Source: Streptomyces cupreus
Lineage (GTDB): Bacteria; Actinomycetota; Actinomycetes; Streptomycetales; Streptomycetaceae
DNA length: 64,000 bases
Assembly: GCF_014257025.1 (NCBI RefSeq)
Contig: NZ_JACMSF010000008.1
Coordinates: forward strand, 1 to 64,000
Direction of reading: 5' to 3'
Shown: one piece after another, positions 16,742 to 26,027 of the stretch
How the letters are laid out: every line of letters begins with the position of its first letter
Numbering within the stretch: the first letter of the stretch is position 1
The notes under the pieces: model-generated
The model's database searches: none
What the model was told of the DNA's origin: nothing
What the model saw: the letters and a program-made list of their open reading frames with translations, nothing else
Position numbers and translations under genes: made by a program

Positions 16742-17020
16742 CGGCACCACCACAGAGCTGTTCGTCGTAGGGGTGGAACTCGACCTGGGCGACGGTCCTG
16801 GTGGGCGAGACGTTCCAGCACTCTCCCGTGTCCTGCGTCCATGCCTTGTAGGTCGGGTCAGGGGTCGTGGGTCCGTTTGCCGGGAACCGGTCGTCAGACG
16901 GCTCCTCGGCCCCTTCAGCATCGGCGGGGAGAGATCCATGGGGTACCTGCAACGTTTCAGGTTGCGACAAGAACGCGCGGAAGTGGGGTGAAGACGGCCA
17001 TCGGTGGTCAGGATGGAGTC

Positions 17021-18244
17021 ATGGCATTCCATGTCGACTCCGAGGCCGGGCGGCTCAGCCGCGTCATCCTGCACCGGCCGGATCTGGAGCTCAAAAGGCT
17101 CACCCCCAGCAACAAGGACGCGCTGCTCTTCGACGATGTGCTCTGGGTGCGCCGGGCGCGCGCCGAGCACGACGGATTCGCCGACGTCCTGCGCGACCGC
17201 GGCGTCACCGTCCACCTCTTCGGCGACCTGCTCACCGAGGCCCTGGCGATCCCGGCGGCCCGCAGCCTCGTCCTGGACCGCGTCTTCGACGAGAAGGAGT
17301 ACGGCGTCCTCGCCACCGACCATCTGCGCGCCGCCTTCGAGAACCTGCCCGCGCCCGAGCTGGCCGAGGCCCTGGTCGGCGGTATGACCAAGCGGGAGTT
17401 CCTGGACGCGCACCCGGAGCCGACCTCCGTGCGCTTCCACGCCATGGAGCTCGACGACTTCCTCCTCGCGCCCCTGCCCAACCACATCTTCACCCGTGAC
17501 ACCTCCGCCTGGATCTACGACGGCGTCTCCGTCAACGCCATGCGCTGGCCGGCCCGCCAGCGCGAGACCGTGCACTTCGAGGCGATCTACCGGCACCATC
17601 CGCTGTTCCGTGACGAGACGTTCCATGTCTGGTCCGAGGGGCAGGCCGACTACCCGTCCACCATCGAGGGCGGTGACGTCCTGGTGATCGGCAACGGCGC
17701 CGTGCTGATCGGCATGAGCGAGAGAACCACGCCCCAGGCCGTGGAGATGCTGGCGTACAAGCTGTTCGCCGCGGGCTCCGCCGAGTCGATCGTGGCGCTC
17801 GACATGCCCAAGCGGCGCGCCTTCATGCACCTCGACACCGTGATGACGATGGTCGACGGCGACACCTTCACCCAGTACGCCGGGCTCGGCATGCTCCGCT
17901 CGTACACCATCGAACCCGGCGTCGACGGCAAGGAGCTGAAGGTCACCGACCATCCGCCGGAGCACATGCACCGCGCCATCGCCGCCGCCCTCGGGCTGAG
18001 CGAGATCCGGGTCCTGACCGCGACACAGGACGTCCACGCGGCCGAGCGGGAGCAGTGGGACGACGGCTGCAACGTCCTCGCGGTCGAGCCCGGCGTCGTC
18101 GTGGCCTACGAACGGAACTCCACCACCAACACCCATCTGCGCAAGCAGGGCATCGAGGTCATCGAGATCCCGGGCAGCGAGCTGGGCCGGGGGAGGGGCG
18201 GCCCGCGCTGTATGAGCTGCCCGGTCGAACGTGGGCCTGTATAG
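17021..18244 (+). CDS. arcA: Arginine deiminase
   Basis: The 407-residue enzyme hydrolyses arginine to citrulline and ammonia. Family motifs are LNHIF-type [29 protein letters not shown] and the catalytic Cys near the C-terminus in RCMSCP (Cys397). ATG 17021 is preceded by GGAG; longer in-frame extensions upstream lack similarity. The downstream neighbour is ornithine carbamoyltransferase, 95 bases away, the next step of the arginine deiminase route. A carbamate kinase gene is not seen in this window. Confidence 0.92.
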   Translation: MAFHVDSEAGRLSRVILHRPDLELKRLTPSNKDALLFDDVLWVRRARAEHDGFADVLRDRGVTVHLFGDLLTEALAIPAARSLVLDRVFDEKEYGVLATDHLRAAFENLPAPELAEALVGGMTKREFLDAHPEPTSVRFHAMELDDFLLAPLPNHIFTRDTSAWIYDGVSVNAMRWPARQRETVHFEAIYRHHPLFRDETFHVWSEGQADYPSTIEGGDVLVIGNGAVLIGMSERTTPQAVEMLAYKLFAAGSAESIVALDMPKRRAFMHLDTVMTMVDGDTFTQYAGLGMLRSYTIEPGVDGKELKVTDHPPEHMHRAIAAALGLSEIRVLTATQDVHAAEREQWDDGCNVLAVEPGVVVAYERNSTTNTHLRKQGIEVIEIPGSELGRGRGGPRCMSCPVERGPV

Positions 18245-18300
18245 AGAAGCCTTCCTGTATGGAAAGCCCTCCTGTATAGAAATGTGGAACATCGTATAGA
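18237..18300 (+). promoter_or_regulatory. Tandem GTATAGA repeats between arcA and argF
   Basis: CTGTATAGA (18237), CTGTATGGA (18255), CTGTATAGA (18272) and CGTATAGA (18293) recur with 17-21 base spacing, flanked twice by GCC-TTCC/GCC-CTCC. The array starts in the last codons of arcA and ends about 40 bases before argF. Spacing of one to two helical turns suggests a cooperative binding site for a regulator of argF. It does not match the ARG-box consensus I know. Confidence 0.45.
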
Positions 18301-18339
18301 CTTCCAGGGTCATAGTTCACGTATCTCTGGAGCGCCCCC

Positions 18340-19350
18340 ATGGCGACAGTCCCGACCGCCCTCGCCGGCCGCCACTTCCTCAAGGAGCTGGACTTCACCG
18401 AGGAGGAGTTCCGCGGTCTGATCGAGCTGGCCGCCGAGCTGAAGGCCGCGAAGAAGGCCGGGACCGAGCCGCAGTACCTGCGCGGCAAGAACATCGCGCT
18501 GATCTTCGAGAAGACGTCCACCCGTACCCGCTGCGCCTTCGAGGTCGCCGCCGCCGACCAGGGCGCCTCGACGACGTACCTGGACCCTGCCGGCTCGCAG
18601 ATCGGGCACAAGGAGTCGGTCAAGGACACCGCGCGCGTGCTCGGGCGGATGTTCGACGCCATCGAGTACCGCGGGGACAGCCAGGAGAAGGTCGAGGAGC
18701 TGGCCGCGTACGCCGGCGTGCCCGTCTACAACGGCCTCACCGACGACTGGCACCCCACCCAGATGCTCGCCGACGTCCTCACCATGCTGGAGCACACCCC
18801 CAAGACCCTGGACGACGGCATCGTCCTCGCCTACCTCGGCGACGCCCGCTTCAACATGGGCAACTCCTACCTGGTCACCGGCGCGCTGCTCGGCCTGGAC
18901 GTGCGGATCGTCGCGCCCAAGGCGTACTGGCCGAGCGAGGAGGTCGTCGCCGAGGCGCACAGGCTCGCCGAGGACAGCGGCGCCGCGATCACCCTCACCG
19001 AGTCCGTGGCGGAGGGCGTCCTGGACGCCGACTTCGTCGCCACCGACGTCTGGGTCTCCATGGGAGAGCCCAAGGAGGTCTGGGACGAGCGGATCAAGGC
19101 CCTCGGTCCGTACGCGGTCACGATGGACGTCCTGCGCGCCACCGGAAAGCCGGACGTGAAGTTCCTCCACTGCCTTCCGGCCTTCCACGACCTGGGCACG
19201 AAGGTGGGCCGCGAGATCTTCGAGACCCACGGCCTGGACTCCCTTGAGGTGACCGACGAGGTCTTCGAGTCGCGGCACTCGGTGGTCTTCGACGAGGCGG
19301 AGAACCGTATGCACACGATCAAGGCCGTGCTGGTCGCGACCCTCGGCTGA
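18340..19350 (+). CDS. argF: Ornithine carbamoyltransferase
   Basis: The 336-residue product has the carbamoyl-phosphate loop EKTSTRTR (residues 57-64), [11 protein letters not shown], and the C-terminal HCLPAFHD motif. It catalyses carbamoyl phosphate plus ornithine to citrulline, or the reverse in catabolism. The pairing with arcA suggests the catabolic direction (arcB role), but the sequence alone does not settle this. The length is normal and no defect is seen. GGAGCGCCCCC lies before the ATG. Confidence 0.92.
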   Translation: MATVPTALAGRHFLKELDFTEEEFRGLIELAAELKAAKKAGTEPQYLRGKNIALIFEKTSTRTRCAFEVAAADQGASTTYLDPAGSQIGHKESVKDTARVLGRMFDAIEYRGDSQEKVEELAAYAGVPVYNGLTDDWHPTQMLADVLTMLEHTPKTLDDGIVLAYLGDARFNMGNSYLVTGALLGLDVRIVAPKAYWPSEEVVAEAHRLAEDSGAAITLTESVAEGVLDADFVATDVWVSMGEPKEVWDERIKALGPYAVTMDVLRATGKPDVKFLHCLPAFHDLGTKVGREIFETHGLDSLEVTDEVFESRHSVVFDEAENRMHTIKAVLVATLG

Positions 19351-19356
19351 GGGAGG

Positions 19357-19812
19357 CTACGAGGGCCGCCGCTGCGGGGGTATCGCCGGCAGCCTGAACC
19401 ACACGGCCTTCCCCGACGACGTCGGCCGGTGACCGCAGGACGAGCTCAGCGCGCGGATCAGCAGCAGGCCCCGGCCATGCTCCTGCCAGGGGTCCGGCTC
19501 GCCGTCGACCGGGTGGGTGAGGTTCCCCGGCGGCGCAGGGTCCGGGTCGTGCACCTCGACCTGGCAGCCGCTCGGCAGCAGCTCCACCACCAGCTCTATC
19601 GGCCCCTCGCCCGCCGTGTGCTCCACGGCGTTCGCCACCAGCTCCGCGGTCAGCAGCTCCGCGGTGTCGCTGTCGGCGGTGTGTTCGAGCTCGGCCAGGG
19701 CCGTACGGATCAGGGCACGAGCGACCGGCACCGCCGCGGTGGTGTGCGGCAGTGCGATGCGCCAGGAGGCGGGGGTGGGGAGGCGATCGTGCACGGCGGG
19801 TCCGTTCATCAA
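19357..19812 (-). CDS. ATP-binding protein of the RsbW-like anti-sigma/HATPase_c family
   Basis: The 151-residue single-domain GHKL ATPase has TAELVANAVEHTAGEG (N-box), VEVHDPDPAPP (G1-like) and EHGRGLLLIRALSSSCG (G2). Streptomyces have dozens of such orphan anti-sigma-type kinases; partners cannot be predicted from the sequence. It converges on argF with six bases between stops. An in-frame ATG at 19809 is an equally possible start. Confidence 0.8.
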   Translation of the reverse strand: MMNGPAVHDRLPTPASWRIALPHTTAAVPVARALIRTALAELEHTADSDTAELLTAELVANAVEHTAGEGPIELVVELLPSGCQVEVHDPDPAPPGNLTHPVDGEPDPWQEHGRGLLLIRALSSSCGHRPTSSGKAVWFRLPAIPPQRRPS

Positions 19813-20002
19813 GCAGGCCGTCGTCCTGCTTTCAACGTTATGAATGGTACGGCGCCGCCCGGCAGAGGCGTCCGGCGGGCACCGCCCGGGACTTTCGGCC
19901 CGGTAGCCAGCGGCTTACCCATACGAACGGTCCGCCTCGCGCCGTTGATCCCGTCGTTACGGCCGCGTCGACGAGCCGTGACACCCCGGTCGCGTCCGTG
20001 AC

Positions 20003-20043
20003 GTATCGCGGCATCATGACGACAGTCACGGATGGGTGATAAC
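20003..20043 (+). promoter_or_regulatory. Operator-like sequence upstream of the enoyl-CoA hydratase operon
   Basis: GTATCGCG (20003), TGACGACAGTCA (20017-20028) and GATAAC (20038) lie in a row. The same three blocks, with identical 21-base spacing from TGAC to GATA, occur in the divergent promoter at 28522-28559. The TGAC...GTCA core is an inverted repeat. I infer binding by the PaaX-family regulator encoded at 26028. Confidence 0.5.
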
Positions 20044-20105
20044 TTCGAGGGGTAGACCTCAGTGAGACAGCGCCGCTCGCAGTCCGCCCGAGGAGGCCGC
20101 CCGCC

Positions 20106-20933
20106 ATGAGTCCCTTCACCGGCTCCGCCGCCCGCACCGACCGCTGGCGGCATCTGCGAGTGGACCTCTCCGACGGCGTCGCCACGGTCACCCTCGAACG
20201 CCCCGAGAAGCTCAACGCGCTCACCTTCGGCGCCTACGCCGACCTGCGCGACCTCCTGGCCGAGCTGTCCCGGGAGCGGGCGGTACGGGCCCTGGTGCTG
20301 GCCGGCGAGGGCCGCGGCTTCTGCTCGGGCGGCGACGTGGACGAGATCATCGGCGCGACGCTGTCCATGGACACGGCCCAGCTGCTGGACTTCAACCGGA
20401 TGACGGGCCAGGTGGTACGGGCGATCCGCGAATGCCCCTTCCCGGTGATCGCGGCGATCCACGGCGTGGCGGCGGGCGCGGGCGCCGTCCTCGCCCTGGC
20501 GTCCGACTTCCGCGTCGCCGACCCCTCGGCCCGCTTCGCCTTCCTGTTCACCAGGGTCGGCCTGTCGGGCGGCGACATGGGAGCGGCGTACCTGCTGCCG
20601 AGGGTCGTCGGCCTCGGGCACGCGACCCGCCTGCTCATGCTGGGCGATCCGGTGCGGGCCCAGGAGGCCGAGCGCATCGGCCTGATCAGCGAGCTGACGG
20701 AAGAGGGCAAGGCGGACGAAGCGGCCCAGGCGCTGGCCCACCGCCTGTCCGAGGGCCCGGCTCTGGCGTACGCCCAGACGAAGGCACTGCTGACGGCGGA
20801 GCTGGACATGCCCCTGGGCCCGGCGGTGGAACTGGACGCCTCGACCCAGGCCCTGCTGATGACGGGCGAGGACTACGCGGAGTTCCACAAGGCCTTCACT
20901 CAAAAGCGTCCCCCGAAGTGGAAGGGGCGTTGA
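20106..20933 (+). CDS. Enoyl-CoA hydratase/isomerase family protein
   Basis: The 275-residue crotonase-fold protein has the oxyanion-hole regions AGEGRGFCSGGDVDEI and IHGVAAGAGAVLALASDFRVA, plus GLSGGDMGAAYLLPRVVG with the position used by the catalytic Glu family occupied by Asp. It probably hydrates or opens a CoA-thioester intermediate of the aromatic pathway encoded by the downstream monooxygenase/OYE fusion, from which it is separated by three bases. An operator-like site lies 60 bases upstream. The exact substrate cannot be read from sequence. Confidence 0.85.
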   Translation: MSPFTGSAARTDRWRHLRVDLSDGVATVTLERPEKLNALTFGAYADLRDLLAELSRERAVRALVLAGEGRGFCSGGDVDEIIGATLSMDTAQLLDFNRMTGQVVRAIRECPFPVIAAIHGVAAGAGAVLALASDFRVADPSARFAFLFTRVGLSGGDMGAAYLLPRVVGLGHATRLLMLGDPVRAQEAERIGLISELTEEGKADEAAQALAHRLSEGPALAYAQTKALLTAELDMPLGPAVELDASTQALLMTGEDYAEFHKAFTQKRPPKWKGR

Positions 20934-20936
20934 GCA

Positions 20937-23213
20937 ATGCCTCCGCTACGCGTGGCGATCATCGGCGGCGGCCCCGGAGGCCTGTACGCGGCCGCCCTTC
21001 TCAAACGCCTGGACCCCACCCGGGACATCACCGTCTGGGAACGCAACGCCCCCGACGACACCTTCGGCTTCGGAGTCGTCCTCTCCGACGAAACCCTCGG
21101 CGGCATCGAGCACGCGGACCCCGAGGTCTACACGGCCCTGCAACGGGACTTCGTCCGCTGGGACGACATCGACATCGTCCACCGCGAAACCCGCCACACC
21201 TCCGGCGGCCATGGCTTCGCCGCCCTCGGCCGCAGGCGCCTGCTGGAGATCCTGCACACCCGCTGCCGGAACCTCGGCGTGGAGCTCCGCTTCGACTCCG
21301 AGGCCCCGTACCCCGCCTGGCTGGCCGAGACCTACGACCTGGTCATCGCCGCCGACGGTGTGCACAGCACCACCCGCGAGGCCTACGCCCATGTGTTCCG
21401 CCCCCATGTGGCCACCCACCACTGCCGCTATATCTGGCTGGCCACCGACTTCGCCTTCGACGCCTTCCGCTTCGAGATCGCCGAGACCGAACACGGCGTG
21501 ATGCAACTGCACGGCTACCCCTATGCCCCCGACGCCTCGACCGTCATCGTCGAGATGCGCGAGGAGGTATGGCGGGCGGCCGGCTTCGAGGAACTCGACC
21601 CGCAGGAGTCGATCGAGAGCTGCGCCAAGATCTTCGCGGAAGCCCTGCGCGGGCATCCCCTGCGCTCCAACAAATCCGCCTGGACGACCTTCCGCACGGT
21701 CGTCAACGAACGCTGGTCCCACGAGAACATCGTGCTGCTGGGCGACGCCGCCCACACCGCCCACTTCTCCATCGGCTCCGGCACGAAGCTGGCCGTGGAG
21801 GACGCCCTCGCGCTCGCCGCCTGTCTTGAGGAGCACCCCGACATCCCCGGCGCGCTGAGGGCGTACGAGGAGGAACGCAAACCCGTCGTCGCCTCCACCC
21901 AGCGCGCCGCCCGCGCCAGCCTGGAGTGGTTCGAGAACATCGCCCTCTACCTCGGCCAGCCCCCGCGCCAGTTCGCCTTCAACCTCCTCACCCGCAGCCG
22001 CCGCGTCACCCACGACAACCTCCGCCTGCGCGACGCCGGTTTCACGGAATCGGTGGAGCGCGCCTTCGGCTGCCCGCCGGGTACGCCGCCCATGTTCACC
22101 CCGTTCCGGCTGCGCGGTCTGACCCTGCGCAACCGGGTCGTCGTCTCGCCGATGGACATGTACTCGGCCGTGGACGGACTGCCCGGCGACTTCCATCTGG
22201 TCCACCTGGGCGCCCGTGCGCTCGGGGGCGCGGGCCTGGTGATGACCGAGATGGTGTGTGTCAGCCCCGAGGGCCGGATCACCCCCGGCTGTACGGGCCT
22301 CTACAACGGCAAGCAGGCCGAGGCCTGGCGTCGGATCACCGACTTCGTGCACACACAGGCGCCCGGTACGGCGATCGGTGTGCAGCTCGGGCACAGCGGG
22401 CGCAAGGGCTCGACCAAGCTGATGTGGGAAGGCATCGACGAGCCGCTCCCCGACGGCAACTGGCCGCTCGTGGCCGCGTCCCCGATCCCGTACACACCCG
22501 AGAACCAGACCCCGCGCGAACTCTCCCGCGCCCAACTCACCGACCTGCGCGAGCAGTTCACGGCGGCGGCCTGGCGTGCGGCCCGGGCGGGCTTCGATCT
22601 CCTCGAACTCCACTGCGCGCACGGCTATCTGCTCTCCGGCTTCCTCTCCCCGCTGACCAACCGCCGCACCGACGCCTACGGTGGCTCCCTGGAGAAGCGG
22701 CTGCGCTTCCCGCTGGAGGTCTTCGACGCGATACGGGGCGTATGGCCGGAGGAACGGCCCATGACCGTCCGTATCTCCGCCACGGACTGGGCCGAGGGCG
22801 GTACCTGTGCCGAGGACGCCGTCGAGATCGCCCGAGCCTTCGCCGCGCACGGCGCCGACGCGATCGACGTGTCAACAGGGCAGGTCGTGGCCGAGGAGCA
22901 ACCGGAGTACGGGCGCTCGTACCAGACGCCGTACGCCGACCGCATCCGCAACAGCACCGGCATCCCGGTGATAGCGGTGGGCGCGATCTCGTCGTGGGAC
23001 GACGTCAACTCCCTGCTTCTGGCGGGCCGTACCGACCTGTGTGCCCTGGCCCGCCCGCACCTCTACGACCCGCACTGGACCCTGCACGCGGCGGCGGAAC
23101 AGTCGTACGAGGGCCCGGGAGTGCTCTGGCCGGCCCCCTACCGAGCAGGCAGCCGCCGCCCCCGGACAGGCAGAACAGACGCCCCCAAGCCCCGCCTGAC
23201 GCTCGGGACTTGA
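20937..23213 (+). CDS. FAD monooxygenase fused to Old Yellow Enzyme domain (salicylyl-/anthraniloyl-CoA type)
   Basis: The 758-residue product is a two-domain flavoprotein. Residues 1-375 are a group A FAD monooxygenase (VAIIGGGPGGLYAAALLKR at the N-terminus, DLVIAADGVHSTTR, VLLGDAAHTAHFSIGSGTKLA). Residues about 385-745 are an FMN-dependent OYE/NADH:flavin oxidoreductase (FTPFRLRGLTLRNRVVVSPM, LELHCAHGYLLSGFLSP, NRRTDAYGGS). This fusion is annotated as salicylyl-CoA 5-hydroxylase/oxidoreductase and resembles 2-aminobenzoyl-CoA monooxygenase/reductase, which dearomatises anthraniloyl-CoA. With a CoA ligase, RidA, acyl-CoA dehydrogenase and PaaX regulator nearby, I favour an anthranilate-like substrate. 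Start ATG follows GTTGAGCA. Confidence 0.85.
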   Translation: MPPLRVAIIGGGPGGLYAAALLKRLDPTRDITVWERNAPDDTFGFGVVLSDETLGGIEHADPEVYTALQRDFVRWDDIDIVHRETRHTSGGHGFAALGRRRLLEILHTRCRNLGVELRFDSEAPYPAWLAETYDLVIAADGVHSTTREAYAHVFRPHVATHHCRYIWLATDFAFDAFRFEIAETEHGVMQLHGYPYAPDASTVIVEMREEVWRAAGFEELDPQESIESCAKIFAEALRGHPLRSNKSAWTTFRTVVNERWSHENIVLLGDAAHTAHFSIGSGTKLAVEDALALAACLEEHPDIPGALRAYEEERKPVVASTQRAARASLEWFENIALYLGQPPRQFAFNLLTRSRRVTHDNLRLRDAGFTESVERAFGCPPGTPPMFTPFRLRGLTLRNRVVVSPMDMYSAVDGLPGDFHLVHLGARALGGAGLVMTEMVCVSPEGRITPGCTGLYNGKQAEAWRRITDFVHTQAPGTAIGVQLGHSGRKGSTKLMWEGIDEPLPDGNWPLVAASPIPYTPENQTPRELSRAQLTDLREQFTAAAWRAARAGFDLLELHCAHGYLLSGFLSPLTNRRTDAYGGSLEKRLRFPLEVFDAIRGVWPEERPMTVRISATDWAEGGTCAEDAVEIARAFAAHGADAIDVSTGQVVAEEQPEYGRSYQTPYADRIRNSTGIPVIAVGAISSWDDVNSLLLAGRTDLCALARPHLYDPHWTLHAAAEQSYEGPGVLWPAPYRAGSRRPRTGRTDAPKPRLTLGT

Positions 23214-23238
23214 GGGCGTCCGCCCGCGGTACGCCGAG

Positions 23239-24444
23239 TTACAGCTCGACCATCCCCGCGGTAAGCGTCGCCCCGTCCGCCGGGTCGATCACAATGAACG
23301 CTCCCGTTCGCCGGGAGACCCCATAGTCGTCCACCGCCAGCGGCTCCGCGGTGCGCAGCACGATGCGGCCCAGGTCGTTCGCCGTGAGCTCCGTCGCGCC
23401 CCCGAGATCCTGGACGATCGCCTTCACGGTCCGTGTCGTGTGCCGGACCAGGACCCGGTCGCCCACCCTGAGCGGACGGTCAGCCAGATGGCACACCGCC
23501 GCCCGGACCTCCCGCGTCAGCGCCGGCACCGCCACCCCCGCCGTGATCATGTCGCCGCGCGACACGTCCCGCTGATCGGCCAGCCGTACGCTGATCGACT
23601 GCGGCGCGTACGCCACGTCCTGGGCGGAGCCGAGCACATCGATGCCCGTGATCTGCGAGGTCTCTCCGGAGGGGTGCACCGTGACCCGGTCACCGACACG
23701 CAGCGCGCCGGACACCAACTGGCCCGCGCAGTACCGGGCTTCGCCGTCCCGGATGACGTACTGCACCGGGAAGCGGGCCGGGGCGTCCGCCGCCTCGACG
23801 CCGACGGGGACCTCCTCCAGGAACTCCAGCAGGGACGGACCCAGGTACCAGTCCATGTGCGCCGAGCGCTCCACCACGTTGTCGCCGACGAGCGCCGACA
23901 CCGGGATCGGAGTGAACCCGGGCAGCCCCAACTCGGCGGCGTGGCCCGCGAAGTCCTCGACGATCCGTTCGAACACCTGCTCCTCGTACCCGACGAGGTC
24001 CATCTTGTTGACGGCGAGCACGACATGCGGGACCCGCAACAGCCCGGCCACGGCGGCATGCCGACGCGTCTGCTCGACGACCCCGTTCCGGGCGTCCACG
24101 AGGATGATCGCCAGCTCGGCCGTGGAGGCGCCCGTGACCATGTTCCGCGTGTACTGCACATGGCCGGGGGTGTCGGCGAGGATGAACCGCCTGCGCGGGG
24201 TGGCGAAGTAGCGGTAGGCGACATCGATGGTGATGCCCTGCTCCCGCTCGGCGCGCAGACCGTCGGTCAGCAGCGCCAGGTCAGGGGCGTCCTGACCACG
24301 GTTGCGGGACGCGTGCTCCACCGCCTCCAACTGGTCGGCCAGCACCGACTTGGAGTCGTGCAACAGCCGCCCCACGAGCGTGGACTTGCCGTCGTCGACG
24401 GAACCGGCCGTGGCGAAACGCAGGGTGTCGATGGTCGTGCTCAT
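23239..24444 (-). CDS. cysN: Sulfate adenylyltransferase large subunit (GTPase)
   Basis: The 401-residue EF-Tu-like GTPase has P-loop GSVDDGKST (14-22), DTPGHVQYTRNM and NKMDL. CysN with CysD makes adenosine 5'-phosphosulfate from sulfate and ATP, using GTP hydrolysis to drive the reaction. There is no C-terminal APS kinase fusion, consistent with a separate cysC. It is the last gene of the cysC-cysD-cysN operon; its start lies two bases after the cysD stop. Confidence 0.92.
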   Translation of the reverse strand: MSTTIDTLRFATAGSVDDGKSTLVGRLLHDSKSVLADQLEAVEHASRNRGQDAPDLALLTDGLRAEREQGITIDVAYRYFATPRRRFILADTPGHVQYTRNMVTGASTAELAIILVDARNGVVEQTRRHAAVAGLLRVPHVVLAVNKMDLVGYEEQVFERIVEDFAGHAAELGLPGFTPIPVSALVGDNVVERSAHMDWYLGPSLLEFLEEVPVGVEAADAPARFPVQYVIRDGEARYCAGQLVSGALRVGDRVTVHPSGETSQITGIDVLGSAQDVAYAPQSISVRLADQRDVSRGDMITAGVAVPALTREVRAAVCHLADRPLRVGDRVLVRHTTRTVKAIVQDLGGATELTANDLGRIVLRTAEPLAVDDYGVSRRTGAFIVIDPADGATLTAGMVEL

Positions 24445-24446
24445 GC

Positions 24447-25349
24447 TTAGAAGTACCCCTCGCGCTTACGGTCTTCCATCGCGGCCTCGGACAGCTTGTC
24501 GTCCGCGCGGGTGGCGCCCCGCTCGGTGAGCCGGGACGCGGCGATCTCGGCGATCACCTTCTCGATGGTGTCGGCATCGGAGTCCACCGCGCCGGTGCAG
24601 GACATGTCGCCGACCGTGCGATAGCGCACCTGACGCTTCTCGACGGTCTCACCGGCCCTGGGCCCGCCCCACTCACCGGCGGTCAGCCACATGCCGCCCC
24701 GCGCGAACACCTCACGGTGATGGGCGTAGTAGATCTCGGGCAGCTCGATCCCCTCCCGGGCGATGTACTGCCAGACGTCCAGCTCGGTCCAGTTGGACAG
24801 CGGGAACACCCGCACATGCTCGCCGGGAGCGTGCCGCCCGTTGTACAGATTCCACAGCTCCGGCCGCTGCCGACGCGGGTCCCACTGCGAGAACTCGTCC
24901 CGCAGCGAGAACACCCGCTCCTTGGCCCGCGCCTTCTCCTCGTCGCGCCGCCCACCGCCGAACACCGCGTCGAAGCGCTCGGACTGGATCTTCTCCGTCA
25001 ACGGCAGGGTCTGGAGTGGATTCCGCGTCCCGTCGGCACGTTCGCGCAGCACACCCCGGTCGATGTAGTCCTGTACGGAGGCCACATGGAGCCGCAGCCC
25101 ATGTGCCGTCACCACACGGTCCCGGTAGTCGAGCACCTCGGGGAAGTTGTGCCCGGTGTCCACATGCAGCAGCGAGAACGGCACCGGCGCCGGCGCGAAC
25201 GCCTTCAGCGCCAGATACAGCATGACGATCGAGTCCTTGCCGCCGGAGAAAAGGATCACCGGCCGCTCGAACTCGCCCGCCACCTCGCGGAAGATGTGGA
25301 CCGCCTCGGACTCCAGGGCGTCCAGGTGAGAAAGGCCGAAGGAACTCAC
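24447..25349 (-). CDS. cysD: Sulfate adenylyltransferase small subunit
   Basis: The 300-residue PAPS-reductase-like ATP pyrophosphatase has the PP-loop SGGKDS (35-40), HVDTGHNFPEVLDYRD, FGGGRRDEEKARAKER and PLSNWTELDVWQYI. It forms the catalytic half of the CysDN ATP sulfurylase. The GTG start at 25349 overlaps the cysC stop (GTGA); an in-frame upstream extension is only cysC antisense-type sequence. It lies in the cys operon, transcribed against the flanking aromatic genes. Confidence 0.92.
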   Translation of the reverse strand: MSSFGLSHLDALESEAVHIFREVAGEFERPVILFSGGKDSIVMLYLALKAFAPAPVPFSLLHVDTGHNFPEVLDYRDRVVTAHGLRLHVASVQDYIDRGVLRERADGTRNPLQTLPLTEKIQSERFDAVFGGGRRDEEKARAKERVFSLRDEFSQWDPRRQRPELWNLYNGRHAPGEHVRVFPLSNWTELDVWQYIAREGIELPEIYYAHHREVFARGGMWLTAGEWGGPRAGETVEKRQVRYRTVGDMSCTGAVDSDADTIEKVIAEIAASRLTERGATRADDKLSEAAMEDRKREGYF

Positions 25350-25897
25350 ACCAGCCCCCGCTCCACCAGCACCGCGTACACGGCGTCCGCGGATTCGCCT
25401 GGGCTCTGCTCCTGCGTCCGCAACACCAGCGCCGGGTCCACCGGCGGCTCGTAGGGATCGTCGACGCCGGTGAGACCGGACAGCTCGCCCGAGGCCTGCT
25501 TGGCGTAGAGCCCCTTCACGTCCCGCTCGCTGCACACCTCGACCGGAGTGGCGACATGGACCTCGATGTACGGCGTCCCGCTCGCCTCATGACGTCGGCG
25601 CACCGCCTCGCGGCTGTCGGTGTAGGGGGCGATCACGGGGACGACGGAGAGCACGCCGTTGCGGGCCAGCACCTCGGAGACCAGGCCGATCCGCTGCACA
25701 TTGGTGTTGCGGTCCTCCTTGGAGAAGCCCAGGCCCGCGGAGAGGAAGCGGCGTATCTCGTCGCCGTCGAGGACCTCCACGCGATGTCCCTCGGCCTTCA
25801 GCCGGTCGCCCAGCAGACGGGCGACCGTCGTCTTGCCCGAGCTCGGCAGCCCGGTGAGCCAGATCGTGGCTCCCTGAGCCCTTGCCGTGGTGGTCAT
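25346..25897 (-). CDS. cysC: Adenylylsulfate kinase
   Basis: The 183-residue APS kinase begins with Walker A GLPSSGKTT (16-24) and continues VLDGDEIRRFLSAGLGFSKE and NGVLSVVPVIAPYTDSR. It phosphorylates APS to PAPS. ATG 25895-25897 is the only start with family similarity. It is first in the cysC-D-N operon, whose promoter must lie in the 25898-26027 gap before the paaX-like gene. No operator motif is recognised there. Confidence 0.92.
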   Translation of the reverse strand: MTTTARAQGATIWLTGLPSSGKTTVARLLGDRLKAEGHRVEVLDGDEIRRFLSAGLGFSKEDRNTNVQRIGLVSEVLARNGVLSVVPVIAPYTDSREAVRRRHEASGTPYIEVHVATPVEVCSERDVKGLYAKQASGELSGLTGVDDPYEPPVDPALVLRTQEQSPGESADAVYAVLVERGLV

Positions 25898-26027
25898 ACG
25901 CAACAGTCCTCTTTTTCTTACCTGGCATGCGACTCGATGCACGCTAGGTGAGAAATCTGAGAAGAGGAACGGAGGAGCCTGAGGGTTCTCTAAGTGACCG
26001 AAGTTGTGGCTGGGATCACAACAGGGA

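Noticed and set aside
16742-16970. Protein-like minus-strand stretch containing [14 protein letters not shown] and [13 protein letters not shown] between pnkp and arcA
   Set aside because: It has no stop before entering the pnkp antisense strand and no good start site; it may be a gene remnant, but I cannot support a feature.
13859-18313. Very long minus-strand open frame (about 1480 codons) opposite hen1, pnkp and arcA
   Set aside because: It is antisense to three well-recognised genes with complete motifs; long antisense frames are a by-product of extreme third-position GC in Streptomyces.
18308-18330. GTTCACGTATC before argF as a PHO box
   Set aside because: PhoP sites need at least two 11-base direct repeats; only one unit is present.
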